Below, piece after piece: positions 34,424 to 42,051 of a DNA stretch of 64,000 nucleotides (within the stretch, counting starts at the first letter, position 1; every line of letters begins with the position of its first letter). A model generated the notes under the pieces. It saw only the letters and a program-made list of their open reading frames with translations, searched no databases and was not told the origin of the DNA. Source of the DNA: Gleimia europaea ACS-120-V-Col10b (GTDB taxonomy: Bacteria > Actinomycetota > Actinomycetes > Actinomycetales > Actinomycetaceae); the NCBI RefSeq assembly GCF_000411155.1, contig NZ_KE150266.1:1488001-1552000 (forward strand), written 5' to 3'. Both the position numbers and the translations under genes were made by a program.

Positions 34424-35209
34424 ATGGATCTTCAAATCGGCGGGAAAGTTGCATTTGTCGCGGCCTCAACCTCCGGTCTTGGTAGGGCAAGCGCCCTCGC
34501 GCTTGCAGCGGAAGGCGCCCGCGTTTGCATCACGGGGCGCAACGAGCAGGCACGTGAGGAAGTTGTGAGTCAGATTCGCGAGGCCGCAGGAGTTGCACTG
34601 TCGGTGCCGCTCGATGTTGAGGATGCCGCCTGTGTTGAGAAAGCCATTGACATGTGCGAGAGTGAGCTCGGCCCGGTGGACATCCTGGTGTTGAACGGGC
34701 CGGGCCCCAAACCTGCTTCGCCCACAACAATCACGAGTGAGGATGTTGCTGGTGCCGTAGCGCGCCTCATTGAACCGCACGTGCGCATGGTGAATCGGGT
34801 GCTACCCGGAATGCGGGAGCGCGGCTGGGGCAGGATCATTGCGATTGGCTCTACTGCGGTGGTTACACCCTCGCAACAACTGGTGCTCTCCACGATTGGG
34901 CGCCAGGGTTTGGCAGGCTATTTGAAAGCCTTGTCTCAAGAGGTGGGAGGTGACGGCGTAACCGTGAATATGGTGCACCCGGGACGCATTTTGACGCCGC
35001 GTATCGACCAGCTTGATGAGGATGCCGCTGCGCGCGAGGGAGTGCAGGCTGTAGATATTCGCCAGCGGTTTGAGCAAAACATTCCGGCGAAGCGCCTGGG
35101 TGATCCGGCTGAGCTGGGCGCCACAGTTGCGTTCTTGGCCTCGCAACAGGCGGCCTACATCACGGGCACTGCTGTCCGCCTAGATGGGGGAGTAACGCCC
35201 GTCCTGTAG
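34424..35209 (+). CDS. Short-chain dehydrogenase/reductase with atypical active site
   Basis: A 261-residue Rossmann-fold oxidoreductase. The cofactor glycine motif is FVAASTSGLGRASA (about 10-23), followed by NGPGPKP, IIAIGSTAV and a C-terminal FLASQQAAYITGTAVRLDGG. In place of the classical Tyr-xxx-Lys the aligned segment reads QLVLSTIGRQGLAGYLKALS, the variant seen in a branch of SDRs that use Ser/Thr and Arg at these positions. The substrate is unknown. The gene may feed the carbohydrate locus next to it, but it is convergent with the DeoR gene (three bases between stops) and so is a separate unit. Confidence 0.78.
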   Translation: MDLQIGGKVAFVAASTSGLGRASALALAAEGARVCITGRNEQAREEVVSQIREAAGVALSVPLDVEDAACVEKAIDMCESELGPVDILVLNGPGPKPASPTTITSEDVAGAVARLIEPHVRMVNRVLPGMRERGWGRIIAIGSTAVVTPSQQLVLSTIGRQGLAGYLKALSQEVGGDGVTVNMVHPGRILTPRIDQLDEDAAAREGVQAVDIRQRFEQNIPAKRLGDPAELGATVAFLASQQAAYITGTAVRLDGGVTPVL

Positions 35210-35212
35210 CGG

Positions 35213-36019
35213 CTAAATCACGTGCACGTCACTACAGTACTTGCGCAGGTTCGCAACGTCCCCGGGGCGGGTATGGCTGGTTGTGTAGATAGTAGTGAAC
35301 TCATCGAGTGACGCGGTGCGCTGCCAGGCGGCGCGCGAGAACTTGTTGTGATCTAGCATCAACACCTTGCGTTGCGATGCCTGCAGTATCGCTCGCTTCA
35401 TGTTCACCACGAAGTCTTTCGGGTTGTAGATCGCACCTGACCAGACGGCCGCATCTGACATGAAGGAGATATCGGCGCGGAAGTCTTTGACCATTTCGTT
35501 AGCGTGCGTTCCGTAGAAGGAGTCCGCCCAGTTTATGTAGTGCCCTCCCAGCAGGATTAGCTGGTGTGAGTGTACTTCGCTAAATTCGCGGGCCACGTGA
35601 AGCGAGTTAGTGATGATGGTGAGCGACTTTACGTGTTTCAAAAGTGGTATCAACGGCACGTTAGTTGTGGAATCATCCAGGATGATCACGTCGCCGGGAG
35701 ATACGAGTTTTGCTGCCGCGTGAGCGAGGGCGCGTTTTTCATCCAGCTGGCGTTTAGCTCGCACGGCGGCGGGAAGTTCGGCCGTGGAGGGGGCAACCGC
35801 GCGCAAAAAACCTTTAGAGCGGATGATGATGCCCTGATTTTCTAACGCTTGTGCGTCCCGGTAGGCGGTGGCGGTAGACACGTGGAGGGCGTTTGCGATC
35901 TGCTCAATGTGGAGCTCGCCCAGCTCAAAAAGCGTGTCGGTAATCCATTCGCGTCGGCTGGGCGGATCTGACCAATCGCTTTGGGTGGGGACCGGCGCTG
36001 GCTCAGGTTTGGTGACCAT
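35213..36019 (-). CDS. DeoR-family transcriptional regulator
   Basis: A 268-residue repressor-type protein: an N-terminal helix-turn-helix (about 25-75; IEQIANALHVSTATAYRDAQAL) and a C-terminal DeoR sensor domain of the ribose-5-phosphate-isomerase-like fold (VILDDSTTNVPLIPLL, TIITNSLHVA, LLGGHYI). The ATG at 36019 has AAGGA upstream and is preferred to one 23 codons earlier, which reads through the operator region. DeoR proteins of sugar loci sense a phosphorylated intermediate. It is divergent from the FGGY kinase gene, with a perfect palindrome between them. Confidence 0.87.
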   Translation of the reverse strand: MVTKPEPAPVPTQSDWSDPPSRREWITDTLFELGELHIEQIANALHVSTATAYRDAQALENQGIIIRSKGFLRAVAPSTAELPAAVRAKRQLDEKRALAHAAAKLVSPGDVIILDDSTTNVPLIPLLKHVKSLTIITNSLHVAREFSEVHSHQLILLGGHYINWADSFYGTHANEMVKDFRADISFMSDAAVWSGAIYNPKDFVVNMKRAILQASQRKVLMLDHNKFSRAAWQRTASLDEFTTIYTTSHTRPGDVANLRKYCSDVHVI

Positions 36020-36092
36020 GATTAGAATCCTTGCGAAATTAATGTGAGATAACTTCAGAATAGCTGAAACTGACGGCTTTCTTCGCATTAAA

Positions 36093-36110
36093 TTCTCAAT
36101 ATATTGAGAA
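36093..36110. promoter_or_regulatory. Perfect palindromic operator of the DeoR locus
   Basis: TTCTCAATATATTGAGAA is an 18-bp perfect palindrome in the divergent space between the DeoR and kinase genes, 91 bases before the kinase start. It is the best candidate site for the DeoR protein. Confidence 0.65.
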
Positions 36111-36122
36111 AAACTGCAAGTC

Positions 36123-36131
36123 TATTGATAA
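36123..36131. promoter_or_regulatory. Operator half-site repeat
   Basis: TATTGATAA matches the right arm TATTGAGAA of the palindrome at eight of nine positions, 21 bases (two helical turns) downstream on the same DNA face. This fits cooperative binding of a multimeric regulator. Confidence 0.4.
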
Positions 36132-36200
36132 AAAGGTGCTTTCATTCTAGCCTGGCTGTGGTGAGCGACATTGGGGTTGCTCGGTTTAGGGAGGATAGCT

Positions 36201-37724
36201 GTGCAAGAAGTTGTTATCGGCGTGGATGGCGGCACTACAGCAGTAAAGGCTGTGGCATTTGATCTGCACGGAAAAATTTTGGCAACGCATCACGAAGCAG
36301 TTCCGGTGCAGTACGGGGACAACGGTGAAGCTGAGCAGGACATGAATCAGATTTGGGAGGCCGTGGCTACCTGTTTGCGCGAGGTTGCAGGCGAGGTCAA
36401 GGACTCTAAGATCGTTGGTATCGGTCTTACCGGCCAGGGCGATGGTGCATGGCTGATTGATGAGGCCGGCGAGCCGGTACGTCCGGCGGCGAACTGGTTG
36501 GATGGGCGCGCCGCAAAGCGCGTGAAGCAGTGGGACGAGGATGGTCGCGCTGCAAAGGTACTGGAGGTTACGGGTACAACTACGTTTGGTGGCCTGTTCC
36601 CGGTATTGATCGAGGAGCTGGCGGCCACGCAGCCCGAGGTTGTGGCCCGCGCGGCCACGCATTTGAACTGCAAAGACTGGATCCGGTTTAAGCTCACGGG
36701 CGAGCGCTTAACCGACTACACGGAGGCTTCGCGCTCGTTCTTGGACGTGCGTACAACCGATGGGTTCAGTGAACAACTGGCTAAGGATCTGGGGCTCGAG
36801 GAATACGCAAGGCTGCTACCGCAGATCCGCCGCGCGGACGGCAAGGCAATGCCCCTCAGTGAAGAGGCAGCGCGTGAAACCGGTATTCCTGCGGGTACCC
36901 CGGTTGGTGTTGGCATGATCGATGTTGCGGTAACCGGCATGGGCCTGGGCGCCCTCGAAAATGGTGACTCGTGGCTAATTCTGGGCACCACCGCTTTTGT
37001 GGGAACGCTACTGCCGTCGGTTAGCGAGCGTCGATCCGACCTGTCGATGGTGCTTGCCACGGGCAATGACAAGCAGGTGCTGGAGTTCATGGCTCCCATG
37101 ACGGGCACGCCCAACCTCGACTGGATCCGCAAGGTGCTGGGCTTGGAAGAAAATAGTTGGTCCGAACTGGAAAAGCGTGCCCGCATGTCAAAGCCCGGCG
37201 CTTCCGGCGTGGTGTACCTGCCCTACGCCTCGCCCGGCGGCGAGCGTGCCCCCTTCCTTGACACGAACGCGTCGGCCTCGTGGGCGGGAATGTCGCTCAC
37301 GTCCAGTACCGAAGACATTTTGCGTTCGGTGTACGAGGGCGTGGCGTTCTCTCTCGTCGAGTGCATTAACACGCTCCAGATCCACTCTGACCTGGTGGTC
37401 TCTGGCGGCGGCTTCCGCTCCGACCTCATTTGCGAGATTCTGGCCGATGCCACCGGGCAGACCGTTGTGCGTCAGGATGCGCCCGAGGCTGGCGCTCGCG
37501 GAGCCGCAGTGTTGGCGCTGGTATCCGCCGGTCGTTTTGACACCGTAGAGGAAGCATCGGAGGCTCTACGCACCTCGCTAGAGACCTTCGAGCCGGACCC
37601 GGTGAAGTACGAGATGTACAAGAAATCACATGAAGTGTTCGTTAAGACGCGTCAGGCTTTGCAGCCGGTGTGGCCGGAAATGCGCGAGCTGCGTCGCAGC
37701 GGTGGGGAAAGGAGCGAGGCGTGA
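36201..37724 (+). CDS. FGGY-family carbohydrate kinase
   Basis: A 507-residue sugar kinase with two actin-like domains. The phosphate motif VIGVDGGTTAVKAVAFD opens the protein, GIGLTGQGDGAWLID and NWLDGRA line the substrate site, and SGGGFRSDLICEILADATGQ is the C-terminal FGGY signature. The GTG at 36201 follows GGGAGG. Closest relatives by feel are L-xylulose, erythritol or AI-2 (LsrK-like) kinases, but substrate cannot be fixed. It is first in an operon with a 2-hydroxyacid dehydrogenase (four-base overlap) and a class II aldolase, so its product probably ends as a phosphorylated sugar or sugar acid split by the aldolase. Confidence 0.85.
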   Translation: MQEVVIGVDGGTTAVKAVAFDLHGKILATHHEAVPVQYGDNGEAEQDMNQIWEAVATCLREVAGEVKDSKIVGIGLTGQGDGAWLIDEAGEPVRPAANWLDGRAAKRVKQWDEDGRAAKVLEVTGTTTFGGLFPVLIEELAATQPEVVARAATHLNCKDWIRFKLTGERLTDYTEASRSFLDVRTTDGFSEQLAKDLGLEEYARLLPQIRRADGKAMPLSEEAARETGIPAGTPVGVGMIDVAVTGMGLGALENGDSWLILGTTAFVGTLLPSVSERRSDLSMVLATGNDKQVLEFMAPMTGTPNLDWIRKVLGLEENSWSELEKRARMSKPGASGVVYLPYASPGGERAPFLDTNASASWAGMSLTSSTEDILRSVYEGVAFSLVECINTLQIHSDLVVSGGGFRSDLICEILADATGQTVVRQDAPEAGARGAAVLALVSAGRFDTVEEASEALRTSLETFEPDPVKYEMYKKSHEVFVKTRQALQPVWPEMRELRRSGGERSEA

Positions 37725-38752
37725 AAGTTCTACTCGCATCAGACCAGTTTCTAAGGGACGACATTTTGAAGGAGACGTTGCTAAGAGAGCTTCCTGACGC
37801 GGAAGTTTCTTCGATTGCCTCCACCTGGCCCGTGCCCCCATTCCATGACGTGGGTGAGGTTCGTGAAGCCCTCGGTGACGAGGACGAACTAATCGAAGCT
37901 CTGCAGGGCGTTGACGTAGCGTTTTCACACACGTTTCCGTTTACCGAAAAAGTGATCTCGTCTTGCCCTGACCTCAAGATGATCACGATTTGTAGAGGCG
38001 GGCCGGTAAACGTAAACATTGACGCCGCAACTAAACACGGGGTGCTCGTCAGCTACGCACCGGGCCGCAACGCGGTAGCAACCGCGGAGCACACGGTTGC
38101 GCTGATTCTCGCTGCTGCTCGTCAGATCGCGCAGCGCCACATGGAGGTTGTGGGCGGCCAGTGGAGGTCGGACTACTACATTTTCGACAACGTTGGGCCC
38201 GAGATCGGATCTTCTACCGTTGGCGTGATTGGCTACGGCAACGTCGGTAGGCGAGTGGCCAACATTATTGCCGCATTTGGGGGCAGGGTGCTGGTTTATG
38301 ATCCGTGGACTAAGGATCGCAGCGGCGCGGACAATATCGAGTTCGTGGACGATCTTGAGGATCTGCTCAAGGCCGCGAATATCGTTACGCTTCACGTGCG
38401 CGAATCAAAGGAAAACACGCGCATGATGAACGCGGAAAAGTTTGCGCTCATGCCGGAAAGCTCGATTTTTATCAACGCTGCCCGTGGAACGCTTGTTGAT
38501 TACGACGACCTTGCGGATGCGTTAGATTCTGGCCACCTGTTCGCAGCGGCGCTCGACTGCTTGCCAGAAGAGCCCCTGCCTGCCGATCACAGGTTGCTTA
38601 AGACGCCCGGTATCACGTTCACCCCGCACCTTGCGGGCGCGTCCAAGAATGCCTCAATCCTTGCCGCCAAGATCGGTGCCGCAGACATCGCCGCATTTGC
38701 GCGCGGCGAAACCCCCGCCCATGTTGCTAACCCGGATGTTCTCAGAAAGTAG
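37721..38752 (+). CDS. D-2-hydroxyacid dehydrogenase, NAD-dependent
   Basis: A 343-residue dehydrogenase of the D-isomer-specific 2-hydroxyacid family. The NAD fold motif is GVIGYGNVGRRVA, with the acidic residue in VYDPW. The catalytic set is present: Arg in INAARGTLVD, Glu in DCLPEEP and His in TPHLAGAS. The GTG start overlaps the kinase stop (GTGA). Family members oxidise glycerate, lactate, phosphoglycerate or sugar acids. The operon suggests a four- or five-carbon 2-hydroxyacid, possibly phosphorylated. Pairing with an FGGY kinase recalls the yoaC-yoaD pair of Bacillus, also of unknown function. Confidence 0.87.
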   Translation: MKVLLASDQFLRDDILKETLLRELPDAEVSSIASTWPVPPFHDVGEVREALGDEDELIEALQGVDVAFSHTFPFTEKVISSCPDLKMITICRGGPVNVNIDAATKHGVLVSYAPGRNAVATAEHTVALILAAARQIAQRHMEVVGGQWRSDYYIFDNVGPEIGSSTVGVIGYGNVGRRVANIIAAFGGRVLVYDPWTKDRSGADNIEFVDDLEDLLKAANIVTLHVRESKENTRMMNAEKFALMPESSIFINAARGTLVDYDDLADALDSGHLFAAALDCLPEEPLPADHRLLKTPGITFTPHLAGASKNASILAAKIGAADIAAFARGETPAHVANPDVLRK

Positions 38753-38758
38753 GAAACC

Positions 38759-39412
38759 ATGCTTCTAGCAGAAGTACGCCAAGAAATCGTAGAAACCTGC
38801 CTGTTCATGCAGGCCGAGAAACTAATTGTGGGCACCGCCGGAAACGTTTCCGTGCGAGTGGGTAACCTCGTTGCCATCTCGCCCTCCGGTGTGCCGTATG
38901 AAGAAATGACCGCCGCAGACGTCGTAGTCACCGACATGGAGGGCAACATCGTAGACGGTAAACTCAAGCCGTCTTCGGAACTGCCCCTGCACCTAAACAT
39001 TTACAAGTCCACGGACGCGCTGGCCGTTACCCACAACCATGCTCCGGCCTCCACCGCACTGGGGTTGGTGGTTGACGAGATCCCCACATCGCACTATTAC
39101 AGCGCGATGTTTGGCGGCGCTATCCGCGTGGCACCCTACGCGGGCTTCGGCTCTAACGATCTGGCAATCAATGTAACTAAGGCGCTGGAGGGGCGCACTG
39201 CGGCGCTTATGAAGAACCACGGTGCTATCACCATTGGCCCCACCTTGAAGAAGGCGGTCAACGGTTTGCCACTACTGGAATACATCTGCGAGATTCAACT
39301 GCGAGCACTCTCAACGGGCCTGCCCGTGGCGCTACTCTCTGATGAACAGATGCACGATGCCGGAGTCGGCATGGCGGATTACGGCAAGCAGCCCGCGCGC
39401 GACAAGGACTAG
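38759..39412 (+). CDS. Class II aldolase/adducin-family protein (fuculose-phosphate aldolase-like)
   Basis: A 217-residue zinc aldolase of the AraD/FucA family. SSELPLHLNIY holds the catalytic Glu, HNHAPASTAL two zinc-binding histidines and LMKNHGAITIG the third. It starts six bases after the dehydrogenase stop. Relatives cleave fuculose-, rhamnulose- or ribulose-type phosphates, or decarboxylate 3-oxo-tetronate phosphates. With the kinase and dehydrogenase it forms a complete kinase-oxidation-cleavage set. A strong terminator follows. Confidence 0.87.
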   Translation: MLLAEVRQEIVETCLFMQAEKLIVGTAGNVSVRVGNLVAISPSGVPYEEMTAADVVVTDMEGNIVDGKLKPSSELPLHLNIYKSTDALAVTHNHAPASTALGLVVDEIPTSHYYSAMFGGAIRVAPYAGFGSNDLAINVTKALEGRTAALMKNHGAITIGPTLKKAVNGLPLLEYICEIQLRALSTGLPVALLSDEQMHDAGVGMADYGKQPARDKD

Positions 39413-39457
39413 CTGACTAAGCTTAAACGCTGCCAATTAGTGTCCAGTTGAAATGGG

Positions 39458-39485
39458 ACGCGGCCCCGATTTCTCGGGGCCGCGT
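39458..39485. terminator. Bidirectional terminator between aldolase and glpC
   Basis: A perfect 12-bp stem ACGCGGCCCCGA / TCGGGGCCGCGT with a four-base loop. On the + strand it is followed by an A/T-rich stretch (atttaattt). It separates two convergent operons and can serve both. Confidence 0.75.
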
Positions 39486-39508
39486 ATTTAATTTAGTGTG
39501 GGATCTGG

Positions 39509-40792
39509 CTACTTCTGTGCTGCGGCAGAGGCGTCAATCGCGCCTTCCAGCAGATCGTCAGATAGGCCGTATGCCCAGTGCAGAAGCGAAACCGGGTGAA
39601 TCATCTTTGCACCGGATCCCTTTGCCAGCTGCCAGCGGCACGTTTCCGTGTCACAAGCGGCGAGGTCGGGGTTGTTGCGGCGAATGAAGTCGAACACGGG
39701 CTTGCCAACAGCTTCAGCAATCTCACGCTTCTCTGACTTCATACCATACGTGCCCGCGATGCCACAGCAAGGCTGGTTCGATTCCACTACCTTGACGCCC
39801 GGGACGAGCTCCATGAGCTCCACGGCCGGCATGCCCATAGCCTGGCTCTTCACCTGGCAGGGCTGGTGGTAAGGAATCGTCATATCGAGGTGGCGCAGGT
39901 TCTCCACCGGAAGCTCACCCTTGTAGTAGAGGTCAAGCAGGAACTCCGACGTCTCCACGGTGCGCACTGAAACGTCTTCTAGGCGCGGATCATCCACCCC
40001 CATGATTTCCTTCGCTTCATGCTTCAACATGCCTGCGCAGGAACCGGAGGAGGACACGATGGTGAGGTCTTTGCCTTCAGAAAGAAGGGCGTCACAAAGG
40101 CGTAGCACCTTCTTGGTTGCACCGCCGAAAATACCGTTCGACTGCTCAGCTAGGCCGCAGCATCCCTGCTTCGGCACTAGGACCTCATAGCCGAGATGCT
40201 CAAGTAGCTCAATGGTGTGCTTTGAGGTTTGAACCTCGAAGTAGCCACCTGCACAACCGTGGAAGAACACGATCGGGCCGCGCGGTGCAGGGCCAGCCGG
40301 AGCCTTACGCCTCTTCAACCATCCACGGAGGGACTGGTTGTGCGCGGTTGGCATAGGAGCTCCCTCAGAAACGCCAACCACAGCGGAAACGACCTTACGC
40401 AGTGGCTTGATGCCGAGCGCGGCGTTCGCAACCGGGGCGAACGGGGTCATTACCTTGCCCATGAGATCGGTCTGCGTGATCAAGCGGTCGCGAACCGGCA
40501 TGCCATTTTGTGCCTTCATGACCGCGCGGGCCTGTGCGTTGATCTCTGCGATCTTCACGCCCTGCGGGCAAACCATCGTGCAAATGCCACAACCCGAGCA
40601 GTAGTCCAGGGAGTGGTCTACGGAGTGGCCGTGGCGGAAACGCTCCGCCTGCGGGCCCACAAACTTAGGTCCAGGGAACAGAGGAGTTACGCGGGCCACC
40701 GGACACTGCGTCTCACAGATCGTGCACTTAACGCAGTTGTCAAGGGTTGCACGCGCAAAGTTTTTCTGTGCCTGCTTCAATGGGTCACTCAT
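39509..40792 (-). CDS. glpC: Anaerobic glycerol-3-phosphate dehydrogenase, iron-sulfur subunit C
   Basis: A 427-residue Fe-S protein. Two ferredoxin-type clusters are bound by CVKCTICETQCP (near residue 18) and CSGCGICTMVCP (near 66). Two CCG domains follow (CAGGYFE with QGCCG; PCQ with NQPCCG), as in heterodisulfide-reductase-like subunits. GlpC anchors GlpAB to the membrane and passes electrons to menaquinone. It is third of glpABC, its start overlapping the glpB stop (TAATG). Confidence 0.93.
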   Translation of the reverse strand: MSDPLKQAQKNFARATLDNCVKCTICETQCPVARVTPLFPGPKFVGPQAERFRHGHSVDHSLDYCSGCGICTMVCPQGVKIAEINAQARAVMKAQNGMPVRDRLITQTDLMGKVMTPFAPVANAALGIKPLRKVVSAVVGVSEGAPMPTAHNQSLRGWLKRRKAPAGPAPRGPIVFFHGCAGGYFEVQTSKHTIELLEHLGYEVLVPKQGCCGLAEQSNGIFGGATKKVLRLCDALLSEGKDLTIVSSSGSCAGMLKHEAKEIMGVDDPRLEDVSVRTVETSEFLLDLYYKGELPVENLRHLDMTIPYHQPCQVKSQAMGMPAVELMELVPGVKVVESNQPCCGIAGTYGMKSEKREIAEAVGKPVFDFIRRNNPDLAACDTETCRWQLAKGSGAKMIHPVSLLHWAYGLSDDLLEGAIDASAAAQK

Positions 40793-42051
40793 TACTTACC
40801 TCCGAGAATCGAATCGGTTGCCCGAATCATCGAACCAAGAGCGATGCCTTCGCCCGACTTCTCTCGCCAACGCTTAGCGCCAGCAATCGTTCCACCAATA
40901 ACGCGTACGTTGTCGTAAACAACCTTGCCGTCGCGGTCCAGCGGCTTCATCTCGCCATCAACCGCAACACCCACCTTGAACAGGTTCTGTTCCTCGCCCC
41001 AGTAATTACCGTGAATGAGGTCGGGCAGTTCCCCGCCCGTCACAGGCAACCCAAGTGCGCGTTCAAAAATCTTGCCGTAAGAATCCAGCGTGAGGGCACC
41101 GGACTCGAAACCGCCGCCCGCGAGGACGACGTTGTCGCAAGCAATCTCGCGGCCGCCGCCAGCACTGTCGGTGATCACGTGGGTGACGCGCTTACCATCC
41201 GTTTTCACACCGGTAACTTCAGCGCCGAGCATCAGGCGAACGCGCAGATCCTTAACCCGCTGCGTGAGCTTCTGATTCAGCCTCATGCCGGGAACCGACG
41301 GAGGCTGCAAAGCGATCTCAAACACCGGGTGTCCAAGGAGTTCACGGAACTGCTTCCACACGCCCTCACCGTTTACGCCGAGGACGGCGGGAAGGGCTAC
41401 GACCTCACCATCTTCCACATGTGGGCGGATGGCGTCAGCAAGCTTGCGGAGCAAAACCGGATCTTCAAGTGCGCGTGCAAACGCTAGCGCATTCGAATCG
41501 ACTTCGCCTTCGCGAACCTCGAAGTCCAGTATCAGCGTGCGTGCCTTGATCGGTTGGCCGTCAATCTCTTGGCGCTCCAAGTTGCCCACCACAAACTCTG
41601 GGAAGAAGTCCTTCATTTGTTTGAAGCCAACCACCAGGTAGCGTTTACCCGGCTCGATCGCGCCCTCCATCATCGATGGCTGAACAATGCAGGTGGGGCG
41701 CATAGCGCCAATAGCTGAGGGGAGCAGGACGTTCTTCTCGACGTCACCAACCAGCAGGCCTTCGCCCACCTGGTCCATCATGAACTTAACGCCCTCACGA
41801 ACAGCATCCCCGCCAATGATGGAGTACGGGTGATCTCCTTCCGGGGTGCCCTTTTCGAACTTGTTTTCCGCGATCGTTTCTAGTGGCTTTTCGAGGCGAT
41901 CCGGGGCGTAGCCAAGAACGTCGATCGTGCCCTGGGAAAGTTGCAGGCCGCCGATGCCTTTCGTGGCCAAAATAACGGGTTCGCCGGCCTCGCGAAGCCG
42001 GATCGCTGCGGTAAGTCCCGCGATACCCGCACCAATAACTACTGTCGTCAT
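40792..42051 (-). CDS. glpB: Anaerobic glycerol-3-phosphate dehydrogenase, subunit B
   Basis: A 419-residue flavoprotein. The FAD/FMN-binding motif TVVIGAGIAGLTAAIRLREAG starts at residue 3, then GGLQLSQGTIDVLGY and, near the C-terminus, GAKRWREKSGEGIALGSM. It works with GlpA to oxidise glycerol 3-phosphate to dihydroxyacetone phosphate when oxygen is low. It overlaps glpA by four bases (ATGA) and glpC by one, indicating tight coupling. Confidence 0.92.
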   Translation of the reverse strand: MTTVVIGAGIAGLTAAIRLREAGEPVILATKGIGGLQLSQGTIDVLGYAPDRLEKPLETIAENKFEKGTPEGDHPYSIIGGDAVREGVKFMMDQVGEGLLVGDVEKNVLLPSAIGAMRPTCIVQPSMMEGAIEPGKRYLVVGFKQMKDFFPEFVVGNLERQEIDGQPIKARTLILDFEVREGEVDSNALAFARALEDPVLLRKLADAIRPHVEDGEVVALPAVLGVNGEGVWKQFRELLGHPVFEIALQPPSVPGMRLNQKLTQRVKDLRVRLMLGAEVTGVKTDGKRVTHVITDSAGGGREIACDNVVLAGGGFESGALTLDSYGKIFERALGLPVTGGELPDLIHGNYWGEEQNLFKVGVAVDGEMKPLDRDGKVVYDNVRVIGGTIAGAKRWREKSGEGIALGSMIRATDSILGGK

